The translations under genes and the position numbers were made by a program. This document shows, piece by piece, positions 6,173 through 11,682 of a stretch of 13,181 nucleotides of DNA. The stretch comes from Alphaproteobacteria bacterium. Its GTDB lineage: Bacteria; Pseudomonadota; Alphaproteobacteria; Rhodobacterales; Rhodobacteraceae. The stretch covers positions 1 to 13,181 of the forward strand of contig JAUHZL010000035.1 of assembly GCA_030425945.1 (NCBI GenBank). Reading direction: 5' to 3'. Position 1 is the first letter of the stretch. Each line of letters starts with the position of its first letter. The notes beneath the pieces were generated by a model. That model saw only the letters and a program-made list of their open reading frames with translations. It had not been told where the DNA came from and did no database searches.

Positions 6173-7543
6173 ATGTCGCAGAACCCGCCCAATCTCCGCC
6201 CCGACCTTGCGCCGCGCCCGGTCCTCGATGCCGCGCCGCGTCCCGGCCAGCCGACCATCGGCATGGTCTCGCTGGGCTGCCCCAAGGCCCTGGTGGACAG
6301 CGAGCGGATCCTGACCCGGCTGCGGGCCGAGGGCTACGCGATCTCGCCCGACTATTCGGGCGCGGACGCGGTTATCGTGAACACCTGCGGCTTCCTCGAC
6401 TCGGCGAAGGCCGAATCGCTGGAGGCGATCGGCGAGGCGCTGCGCGAGAACGGCCGGGTGATCGTGACCGGCTGCCTCGGCGCCGAGCCGGAATACATCA
6501 CGGGCGCGCATCCCAAGGTCCTGGCGGTCACCGGGCCGCACCAGTACGAGGCGGTGCTCGATGCGGTCCACGGCGCCGTGCCGCCCGCGCCCGATCCCTT
6601 CGTGGACCTGATCCCGGCGCAGAACGTCACCCTGACGCCGCGCCACTACAGCTACCTGAAGATTTCCGAAGGCTGCAATCACGCCTGCAAGTTCTGCATC
6701 ATCCCCGACATGCGCGGCAAACTCGTCTCGCGCCCGGCCCATGCCGTGGTGCGCGAGGCGGAACGGCTGGTCGCCGCCGGGGTGAAGGAGTTGCTGGTCA
6801 TCAGCCAGGACACCTCGGCCTACGGTGTCGACCTGCGCCATGCCGAGGCGAACGGCCACCGTGCCCATATCACCGACCTCGCCCGCGACCTCGGCGGGCT
6901 GGGGGCCTGGGTGCGGCTGCACTACGTCTATCCCTACCCGCACGTGCGCGAGCTGATCCCGCTGATGGCCGACGGGCTGGTCCTGCCGTATCTCGACATC
7001 CCGTTCCAGCATGCCCACCCGGACACGCTGAAGCGCATGGCGCGGCCGGCCGCCGCCGAGCGGACGCTGGACCGGATCGCGGAATGGCGCTCGATCTGCC
7101 CGGAGATCACCCTGCGCTCGACCTTCATCGTCGGCTATCCCGGCGAGACGGAGGCCGAGTTCCAGACCCTGCTCGACTGGATGGACGAGGCGCAACTCGA
7201 TCGCGTCGGCTGCTTCCAGTACGAGAACGTCAAGGGCGCACGCGCCAACGCCCTGCCCGATCACGTCCCCGACGAGGTCAAGCAGGAGCGCTGGGACCGG
7301 TTCATGGAAAAGGCGCAGGCGATTTCCGAGGCGAAGCTGGCCGCCAAGGTCGGCACGCGGCTGGCGGTGATCGTGGACAGCGTGGACGAGGACGGCGCGG
7401 TCTGCCGGACGCAGGCCGACGCGCCCGAGATCGACGGCAACCTGTTCATCGACGAGGGGTTCGAGAACCTCGCGCCCGGCGACATCCTGACCGTCGAGGT
7501 GGATGAAGCCGGGGACTACGACCTCTGGGGGCGTCCGGTCTGA
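6173..7543 (+). CDS. rimO: Ribosomal protein S12 methylthiotransferase RimO
   Basis: RimO is a radical-SAM enzyme that adds a methylthio group to the conserved aspartate of ribosomal protein S12. The 456 residues show the full family layout. The N-terminal MTTase domain has cluster cysteines Cys36 (SLGCPKALVDSE), Cys72 (NTCGFLDSAKAES) and Cys101 (GCLGAE). The radical-SAM motif CNHACKFC (Cys168, Cys172, Cys175) and the SQDTSAYGVD segment, specific to RimO rather than MiaB, follow. A C-terminal TRAM domain covers about 385-455. An AGGAG ribosome site lies seven bases before the start. It could be read from its own promoter or from tetR. Its stop abuts the stop of the convergent DUF6455 gene (TGATCA, 7541-7546). 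Confidence 0.97.
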   Translation: MSQNPPNLRPDLAPRPVLDAAPRPGQPTIGMVSLGCPKALVDSERILTRLRAEGYAISPDYSGADAVIVNTCGFLDSAKAESLEAIGEALRENGRVIVTGCLGAEPEYITGAHPKVLAVTGPHQYEAVLDAVHGAVPPAPDPFVDLIPAQNVTLTPRHYSYLKISEGCNHACKFCIIPDMRGKLVSRPAHAVVREAERLVAAGVKELLVISQDTSAYGVDLRHAEANGHRAHITDLARDLGGLGAWVRLHYVYPYPHVRELIPLMADGLVLPYLDIPFQHAHPDTLKRMARPAAAERTLDRIAEWRSICPEITLRSTFIVGYPGETEAEFQTLLDWMDEAQLDRVGCFQYENVKGARANALPDHVPDEVKQERWDRFMEKAQAISEAKLAAKVGTRLAVIVDSVDEDGAVCRTQADAPEIDGNLFIDEGFENLAPGDILTVEVDEAGDYDLWGRPV

Positions 7544-7798
7544 TCAGCCGGTGACCAGCGCGTTCAGCAGGCCCTTGTTCCGGCAATACTCCGGCGCGTG
7601 GTCGGCATGGCCGCCCTCGGCGAGGAAGCCCTTGCACTGCTCGACGCTGTCGCAGCGGGTGCAGCGCATCACGGCGGTGCGGTAGCCTTCGGCGCTGATG
7701 TGGTGATCGACCATCTCGGTCCCCAGATCCAGGTCCAGCTTGTCGGCCATCCGGTTCACCAGGTCCGAATGTTCGTCGATCTTGCGGAAGATGTTCAT
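7544..7798 (-). CDS. DUF6455 family cysteine protein (copy 1)
   Basis: This 84-residue protein belongs, by pattern, to the DUF6455 proteins common in Rhodobacterales; their function is unknown. An N-terminal helix (KIDEHSDLVNRMADKLDLDL) precedes four cysteines, Cys46, Cys49, Cys55 and Cys72, in MRCTRCD, EQCKGFLA and APEYCRNK. The C-x2-C-x5-C-x16-C spacing could bind zinc or an iron-sulfur cluster (inference). It is paralogous to the next two minus-strand genes. The start at 7798 has a GGAG upstream, and longer starts add Arg/Pro-rich sequence foreign to the family. An FNR-type box is centred about 61 bases before the start. It converges on rimO with no gap. Confidence 0.88.
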   Translation of the reverse strand: MNIFRKIDEHSDLVNRMADKLDLDLGTEMVDHHISAEGYRTAVMRCTRCDSVEQCKGFLAEGGHADHAPEYCRNKGLLNALVTG

Positions 7799-7852
7799 GG
7801 CACTCGCTCCAGTTCGTTGCGCCTGCAATGACACGGGGCCGCGCCCCGCGAC

Positions 7853-7866
7853 ATGACGCAGATCAA
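7853..7866 (-). promoter_or_regulatory. FNR/CRP-type box upstream of DUF6455 copy 1
   Basis: On the minus strand the site reads TTGATCTGCGTCAT. It is one base off the dyad TTGAY-N4-RTCAA and identical to the copy 3 box except for the last base. It overlaps the stop codon of copy 2 (7863-7865). Its centre is about 61 bases from the copy 1 start. If the regulator sits at -41.5, transcription would begin near 7818. Which FNR-family protein uses it cannot be decided from the DNA. Confidence 0.65.
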
Positions 7867-8180
7867 TTCGGGCGCGGCGCGGCGGGCGTGCCTGCAAGGC
7901 CGGTCTCGGCCTCGGACAGCACACGGCCTTCGCGCAGGGCGACGAAGGTGTCGTGGTTCACGCAGCTTTCGGGCACCTCGTCGGCGATGTCGGTCTGGCG
8001 CGCCAGCCACTCGGTGCAGCCGCAGTTCCATTCGCAGAGGCGGCAGCGGGTCACGATGTCGGCGTACTGCCGCCGGCTGATCTGCCCCTCGTAAAGTGCG
8101 TCGGTGAGACTGACGCCGACCGCGCGGGCCATGCCCAGCGTCAGCCAGTAGTGATAGTGCACGTCGCCAAGCTGTTTCAT
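7863..8180 (-). CDS. DUF6455 family cysteine protein (copy 2, extended C-terminus)
   Basis: This 105-residue paralogue of the flanking genes has an N-terminal half rich in His and aromatic residues (GDVHYHYWLTLGMARAVGVSL). Cysteines at 46, 49 and 55 are in the same positions as in the other copies, with one extra at 53 (CRLCEWNCGC) and the fourth at 73 (PESCVNHDTF). A tail of about 25 residues (81-105) that ends Pro-rich is not present in copies 1 and 3. The ribosome site GGAGG lies four bases before the ATG. A perfect FNR-type dyad is centred about 75 bases upstream. The gap to copy 1 is 64 bases and holds another box, so copy 1 may be read both from its own promoter and from this one. Confidence 0.85.
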   Translation of the reverse strand: MKQLGDVHYHYWLTLGMARAVGVSLTDALYEGQISRRQYADIVTRCRLCEWNCGCTEWLARQTDIADEVPESCVNHDTFVALREGRVLSEAETGLAGTPAAPRPN

Positions 8181-8248
8181 CGGTCCTCCAGGGGATCGGA
8201 GTTCTGGTCGTCTGATCCCCAGACTGACGTGTCCGGCGGCTGCCGTCC

Positions 8249-8262
8249 TTGATCCGCGTCAA
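8249..8262 (-). promoter_or_regulatory. FNR/CRP-type box upstream of DUF6455 copy 2
   Basis: TTGATCCGCGTCAA on the plus strand (TTGACGCGGATCAA on the minus strand) fits the FNR-family dyad TTGAY-N4-RTCAA at every fixed position. The centre lies about 75 bases before the copy 2 start, giving a predicted leader of about 34 bases for activation at -41.5. Its orientation is the reverse of the other two boxes. The -10 at the expected spot is weak. Confidence 0.72.
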
Positions 8263-8312
8263 GCCGGAAAATCTTTTCCTGCCAGCAGGTTGCGTGCCCC
8301 CAAACAGGCGAA

Positions 8313-8336
8313 GGGCAGGCCCCCTCAGACCTGCCC
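8313..8336 (-). terminator. Possible terminator after DUF6455 copy 3
   Basis: GGGCAGG (8313-8319) and CCTGCCC (8330-8336) are perfect complements around a ten-base loop, and G-T pairs may extend the stem. It lies 25 bases beyond the copy 3 stop. On the minus strand the following sequence has only a short TTT, so termination would be weak. Confidence 0.4.
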
Positions 8337-8361
8337 TCACGCCCCCGCTGCGCCGGGGTGA

Positions 8362-8625
8362 TCAAGTTCCGGCGCGCAGGCCTTCCAGCCGGTCGCGATT
8401 CCGGCAGTAGCCGGGCGCATGCTCGGCGACCCCACCCTCGTGGTCGTCGAGCCAGTGCTCGCAAGCGGTCGGATCGGTGCAGCCGGTGCAGCTGAGCACC
8501 ACGTCCGACAGCTCTTCCACCGGCAGCCGACCCCGCATCGTGGCCTCCTCCAGATCAACCCCCAGCGTGGTTGCCATGCGGTCCACCAGACCCGCGTGGC
8601 GCTTCAAGGTCAGTCTGTCGGGCAT
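8362..8625 (-). CDS. DUF6455 family cysteine protein (copy 3)
   Basis: This 87-residue protein aligns with the two preceding paralogues. An N-terminal helix (RHAGLVDRMATTLGVDLEEA) is followed by Cys46, Cys49 and Cys55 (LSCTGCTDPTACEHWLD) and Cys74 (APGYCRNRDRLEGL). It resembles copy 1 most closely; both keep the AP-x-YCRN block. The start at 8625 is preferred because GGAGG lies five bases upstream. An in-frame ATG at 8637 is possible. A perfect FNR-type box lies about 86 bases upstream, between this gene and the divergent pilin-like gene. The four-cysteine set suggests a metal-binding or redox role (inference). Confidence 0.87.
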   Translation of the reverse strand: MPDRLTLKRHAGLVDRMATTLGVDLEEATMRGRLPVEELSDVVLSCTGCTDPTACEHWLDDHEGGVAEHAPGYCRNRDRLEGLRAGT

Positions 8626-8704
8626 CGGGGCCTCCATCCTGTCGGCGGGAACGCTTCTGCGTCCGTCTGTGCATCCACCATGCCGACTCGGGGCCCGGGA
8701 CGCC

Positions 8705-8718
8705 TTGACGCAGATCAA
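8705..8718. promoter_or_regulatory. FNR/CRP-type box between DUF6455 copy 3 and the pilin-like gene
   Basis: TTGACGCAGATCAA is a perfect TTGAY-N4-RTCAA dyad. It is about 86 bases from the copy 3 start on the minus strand. It is also placed so that activation at -41.5 on the plus strand would put a -10 at 8741-8746 (AACTAT) and a transcript start near 8753, ahead of the pilin-like gene. Both directions show only half-consensus -10 sequences. Confidence 0.7.
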
Positions 8719-8744
8719 CCGGCCCGGCGGCGCGGCGTCGAACT

Positions 8745-8797
8745 ATCCCGGAATTGCCACGAATCTGCCGGGATTCCAGGGCATGCCGCCCGGCATG
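8745..8797. repeat. Two inverted repeats before the pilin-like gene
   Basis: ATCCCGG (8745-8751) pairs with CCGGGAT (8768-8774) across 16 bases. Directly after it, CATGCCG and CGGCATG form a tight palindrome with a two-base centre (8782-8797). The second palindrome covers two candidate in-frame start codons (8783, 8795) of the pilin-like gene. They may be regulator sites or mRNA structure controlling its translation; no matching family site is known to me. Confidence 0.35.
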
Positions 8798-8806
8798 GGT
8801 ATCGCG

Positions 8807-9037
8807 ATGACAGGGATCTGCCGGCGTCTCGGCGCGTTCTGGCGGGATGAGGACGGGGCCGCGACCGTGGACTGGGTCGTGCTGACCGCGGCCGGTCTGC
8901 TGACCGGGATCGCCGTGATGGGCGAGGTCCGCGACGGGGTCGAGGACCTGTCGCGCGACATCGACGCGACGCTGCGGATGGACATCATCCGCACCAGCTT
9001 CGAGGATCCGGCCCCCGAAGCCGCCCAGACCGACTGA
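8807..9037 (+). CDS. Small type IVb (Flp-like) pilin-related membrane protein
   Basis: The 76 residues have a basic N-terminus (RRLGAFWRDEDG) and one hydrophobic helix (about 21-41, VDWVVLTAAGLLTGIAVMG), then a charged tail of about 35 residues. The helix start mimics Flp prepilins: cleavage after Gly17 would leave Ala-Ala-Thr-Val-Asp-Trp, with an acidic residue at +5 as in Flp pilins, but Asp instead of Glu and Trp instead of Tyr at +6. Whether it is processed or assembled is unknown, and no tad/cpa genes are in the window. The start is uncertain: ATGs at 8783, 8795 and 8807 are all in frame, and none has a clear ribosome site. It converges on the M48 gene with a four-base gap. Confidence 0.68.
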   Translation: MTGICRRLGAFWRDEDGAATVDWVVLTAAGLLTGIAVMGEVRDGVEDLSRDIDATLRMDIIRTSFEDPAPEAAQTD

Positions 9038-9041
9038 TCCG

Positions 9042-9779
9042 TTACAGGCCCGCCGCGACCCGCCGCACGGTGGCCAGCCGGTCGGCATTGCGCGGGTGGC
9101 TGCCGAGGAACTCGTCGCCGGGATCGGGCAGCCGCTCGAAGAACAGCGCGCCGCGCAGCGGGTCGTAGCCGCCCCGCTTGGTGATGACCGTCCCGAGCGC
9201 ATCGGCCTCCAGTTCATGCTCCTTCGAATACCGCCGCGCACCGACGAAGGCCCCGGCCCGCAGCGCCTGGTCGATGACGCTCTGCTGGGTCGTGGGATCG
9301 GCCCCCGAGGTCAGCACGGCCGCCGCCAGCCCCGCGAGCAATGCACCCGACCGCGCCTGCTGCTGGGTCTGGGGGATGTGGTCCTCGATGTGATGGGCCG
9401 CCTCGTGGCCCAGCACGAAGGCCAGTTCGTCGGCGTTCCGGGCCTCGGCGATCAGGCCGGGCGTGAAGACGATCACCGGCCGGCCATCGGGGTCGAGGGT
9501 CTGGAAGGCGTTCACCTGGTCCCCCGCCGCCTCGTCGACGGCGATGAGGAAGTCGCAATTGCCGCCCCGGCGGACCCGGCACTCGGCCTCGGCGACGGGT
9601 TCGAGCCGCGCGACGACCTCGACGAAGGTGCGGGCGGCGACCTCGGGGGCGAGCTTCGGCGCGACGGGGGCCGCGGACAGAACCGGCGGCGCCCCGGCGG
9701 GCGCGGGCGGCGGCGGGACATCGCAGGCCGCCAGCGCCAGCAGCGCCATTCCCCCGACAATCGCACGCCGTCCCCGCAT
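9042..9779 (-). CDS. M48 family metallopeptidase, lipoprotein
   Basis: This 245-residue zinc protease is related to the periplasmic BepA/LoiP/YggG group that acts in envelope quality control. A lipoprotein signal ends in LALAAC (Cys19). A Pro/Ala-rich spacer reaches about 45. The catalytic HEAAH motif is at 125-129 (LGHEAAHHIEDH), and the third ligand is probably Glu189 in ELEADALG. The C-terminal family signature SHPRNADRLATV is at 227-238. Cys67 and Cys75 could form a disulfide. Asp follows the lipidated Cys, which in E. coli keeps lipoproteins in the inner membrane; this may not hold in alphaproteobacteria. The start at 9779 is chosen because it gives a normal signal peptide with GAGGGG seven bases upstream. 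Confidence 0.93.
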   Translation of the reverse strand: MRGRRAIVGGMALLALAACDVPPPPAPAGAPPVLSAAPVAPKLAPEVAARTFVEVVARLEPVAEAECRVRRGGNCDFLIAVDEAAGDQVNAFQTLDPDGRPVIVFTPGLIAEARNADELAFVLGHEAAHHIEDHIPQTQQQARSGALLAGLAAAVLTSGADPTTQQSVIDQALRAGAFVGARRYSKEHELEADALGTVITKRGGYDPLRGALFFERLPDPGDEFLGSHPRNADRLATVRRVAAGL

Positions 9780-9863
9780 CCCGAAGCCCCTCTGCCTGAC
9801 CGGGCTGGATGTAGGGGCTCGGGCCGCGAAAGACCAGCGGGCCGGGTCCCCCGCGTGCTGCGC

Positions 9864-9891
9864 TTGCAAAACGGGCTGCCAGCGTTAGCAT
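9864..9891 (+). promoter_or_regulatory. Candidate promoter of the 87-residue hypothetical protein
   Basis: TTGCAA (9864-9869) and TAGCAT (9886-9891) lie 16 bases apart, each matching the sigma-70 consensus at four of six positions. Only seven bases separate the -10 from the ATG, so the transcript should begin at or next to the start codon. Confidence 0.5.
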
Positions 9892-9898
9892 CGCGCGC

Positions 9899-10162
9899 AT
9901 GTTTACGATCGAGCATGATTTCGACGCGACTGTCGTGACGCTGGTGGACGAGGGCGAGGCCCCGCTCACCGAGGACGTGACGATTCATGCCTTCGAGGAT
10001 TGCGTCACGCTGGAACAGCTCGATCCCCGGACCGAGGACGTAGTGCGCATCACCCTGTCGATGTCTCAGCTCGCCGATCTCGGGGCCGCCCTCGACCTGC
10101 CGGAAGGGGTCTATCGCCTGCGCCCCGCCGACGAGGACGACGAGGACGCCGCCGACGCCTGA
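9899..10162 (+). CDS. Small acidic hypothetical protein
   Basis: This 87-residue soluble, strongly acidic protein has no family I recognise. The N-terminal half looks beta-rich (TIEHDFDATVVTLVDE, then VTIHAFEDCVTLEQLD), followed by a helix (SMSQLADLGAALDLP) and an Asp/Glu-rich tail (DEDDEDAADA). There is one cysteine, Cys35. No ribosome site is visible, but a good promoter lies just upstream, so translation is probably leaderless. It diverges from the M48 gene and converges on the DUF167 gene with six bases between. The coding call rests on a start-to-stop frame that fills the gap between neighbours, protein-like composition and the promoter. Confidence 0.75.
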   Translation: MFTIEHDFDATVVTLVDEGEAPLTEDVTIHAFEDCVTLEQLDPRTEDVVRITLSMSQLADLGAALDLPEGVYRLRPADEDDEDAADA

Positions 10163-10177
10163 GCCGCGCTACGGCTC
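10161..10177. terminator. Stem-loop at a convergent junction
   Basis: GAGCCG (10161-10166) pairs with CGGCTC (10172-10177) around a five-base loop. The loop carries the DUF167 stop codon (10169-10171), and the left arm starts within the stop of the plus-strand gene. The symmetry could serve both convergent transcripts. No T tract follows on either side. Confidence 0.3.
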
Positions 10178-10426
10178 GATCCGGAACAGCTTGTCGCGCG
10201 CGGTGTCGCCCCGCACCAGCGTCAGCCGGCTCTTCGGGACGCCCAGCGCCTTGGCCAGCAGGCGCACCACCGCGGCCGTGGCCTTGCCCTTTTCCGGGGC
10301 CACCGTGACCCAGACCCGCAGGCCCTCCGGGCCCTCCTCGACCGCGTTGCGCCGGGCCGAGGGCGTCACGCGCACCGCCAGTTCGGTGCCGGGGGCTGCA
10401 CGGGCGCTCAGGTCGGGCAGGTCCAT
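10169..10426 (-). CDS. DUF167 (YggU) family protein
   Basis: This 85-residue protein belongs to the small YggU/DUF167 family found in bacteria, archaea and eukaryotes; its biochemical function is not settled. Family features include LAVRVTPSARRNAV (16-29), the LRVWVTVAPEKGKATAAVVRLLAKALGVPKSRLTLVRGDTARDK region (about 36-79, read here in parts), with the conserved P-x-K-G-K-A-T/N and V-x-G-x-x-x-R-x-K patterns. The length is slightly short but normal. The start at 10426 has a GGAGGGG upstream. A longer frame toward 11569 is a shadow of the divergent deacetylase gene. Confidence 0.92.
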   Translation of the reverse strand: MDLPDLSARAAPGTELAVRVTPSARRNAVEEGPEGLRVWVTVAPEKGKATAAVVRLLAKALGVPKSRLTLVRGDTARDKLFRIEP

Positions 10427-10498
10427 GCTTTCCCCTCCGGCGGCTCTCGGGCTAGGCTCGGGTTTATTGTCCCTTCGCGCGACGAGGAGAACAAGCCC

Positions 10499-11602
10499 AT
10501 GCGCACCGGGTTCTTTTTCGATGAACGCTGCCTCTGGCACCACGGCGGCCAGTACGCGCTGACGGTTCCGGTCGGCGGGCTGGTGCAGCCCCTCGCGGCA
10601 GGCGGCCTGCCCGAAAGCCCCGAAACCAAACGCCGCCTGCGGACGCTGATCGAGGTGTCGGGGCTTCTGGCCGACCTCGACCTGACGTCGGCGCCCCCGG
10701 CGACCTGGGAGGACCTGCTGCGGGTCCATCCCGACAGCTACCTGACCCGGTTCCGCGCCGCCTCGGACGCGGGTGGCGGCGAGTTGGGACCGCGCGCCCC
10801 CTTCGGCGCGGGCGGCTTCGAGATCGCCGCCCTGTCGGCCGGGCTGGCGAAGGGCGCGCTCGTCTCGGTGCTGCAGGGCCGCCACCGGAACGCCTATGCC
10901 CTGACCCGCCCGCCGGGCCACCACTGCCTGCCGGAAGAGCCGAACGGCTTCTGCCTGCTCGCCAACATCGCGATTGCCGTCGAGGCCGCCTTTGCCGCGC
11001 GGCTGACCGAGCGGGTGGCGGTGCTCGACTGGGACGTGCACCACGGCAACGGGACCGAGGCGATCTTCTACGACCGCGACGACGTGCTGACGATCTCGAT
11101 CCACCAGGACCACAACTATCCGATGGACACCGGCGACGTCGCCGACCAGGGCGCGGGGCCCGGCGAGGGCGCGAACATGAACATCCCCCTGCCCCCCGGC
11201 GCCGGTCATGCGACGTATCTGGAGGCGATGGAGCGGCTCGTGCTGCCCGCGCTGGCGCGGTTCGAGCCGGACTGCATCGTGGTTGCCTGCGGCTACGACG
11301 CCTCGGCGGTCGATCCGCTGGGCCGGATGCTGGCCACGGCGGACACCTTCCGCCAGATGACCCGCATGGTGGCCGAGGCGGCCGACGAGCACTGTGACGG
11401 ACGGCTGATGCTGGCGCACGAGGGCGGCTATTCCGAGGTCCACGTGCCGTTCTGCGGCCATGCCGTGCTGGAAGAGCTGTCTGGCAGCGCCGTGCGCGCC
11501 CCCGACCCGCTGGCCGCGACCCTGGCCCTGCGGCAGCCGAACGCCCGGATGGAGGGCGTGTTCAGCCACTGGCTGACCGAGCTTGAGGACGTGTTCTTCT
11601 GA
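10499..11602 (+). CDS. Class II histone deacetylase-like amidohydrolase
   Basis: This 367-residue protein is of the HDAC/acetylpolyamine amidohydrolase superfamily, a zinc enzyme removing acetyl or other acyl groups from amines. Catalytic parts are intact: RPPGHH (His141, His142), DWDVHHGNGT with zinc ligands Asp179 and His181, GYDAS with ligand Asp267, and HEGGY (Tyr311). The opening GFFFDERCLWHHGG resembles bacterial class II homologues, many annotated simply as class II histone deacetylases. The substrate is unknown, perhaps acetylpolyamines or acetylated proteins. A GAGGAGA ribosome site lies about nine bases before the start, and a possible -10 (TATTGT, 10465-10470) lies upstream. The nitroreductase follows after 80 bases. 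Confidence 0.95.
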   Translation: MRTGFFFDERCLWHHGGQYALTVPVGGLVQPLAAGGLPESPETKRRLRTLIEVSGLLADLDLTSAPPATWEDLLRVHPDSYLTRFRAASDAGGGELGPRAPFGAGGFEIAALSAGLAKGALVSVLQGRHRNAYALTRPPGHHCLPEEPNGFCLLANIAIAVEAAFAARLTERVAVLDWDVHHGNGTEAIFYDRDDVLTISIHQDHNYPMDTGDVADQGAGPGEGANMNIPLPPGAGHATYLEAMERLVLPALARFEPDCIVVACGYDASAVDPLGRMLATADTFRQMTRMVAEAADEHCDGRLMLAHEGGYSEVHVPFCGHAVLEELSGSAVRAPDPLAATLALRQPNARMEGVFSHWLTELEDVFF

Positions 11603-11621
11603 CCCCCGGACGTCCCGGCGA

Positions 11622-11649
11622 TTGCAACGGCGCGGCGGCGGGCTTACCT
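11622..11649 (+). promoter_or_regulatory. Weak candidate promoter of the nitroreductase gene
   Basis: TTGCAA (11622-11627) and TTACCT (11644-11649) are 16 bases apart; the -35 is the same as in the promoter at 9864. The -10 is poor. It would give a leader of about 27 bases. Read-through from the deacetylase gene is an alternative. Confidence 0.3.
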
Positions 11650-11682
11650 CCGGTCCGACCGACAGATGCCCCGGAGCCCGCG

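Noticed and set aside
5504..7264. 586-residue minus-strand open frame over tetR and rimO
   Set aside because: It runs antisense to two well-supported genes, has no recognisable domain and no promoter or ribosome site.
10427..11569. N-terminal extension of the DUF167 frame across the deacetylase gene
   Set aside because: The DUF167 domain starts at 10426 with a good ribosome site; the extension is antisense to intact HDAC motifs.
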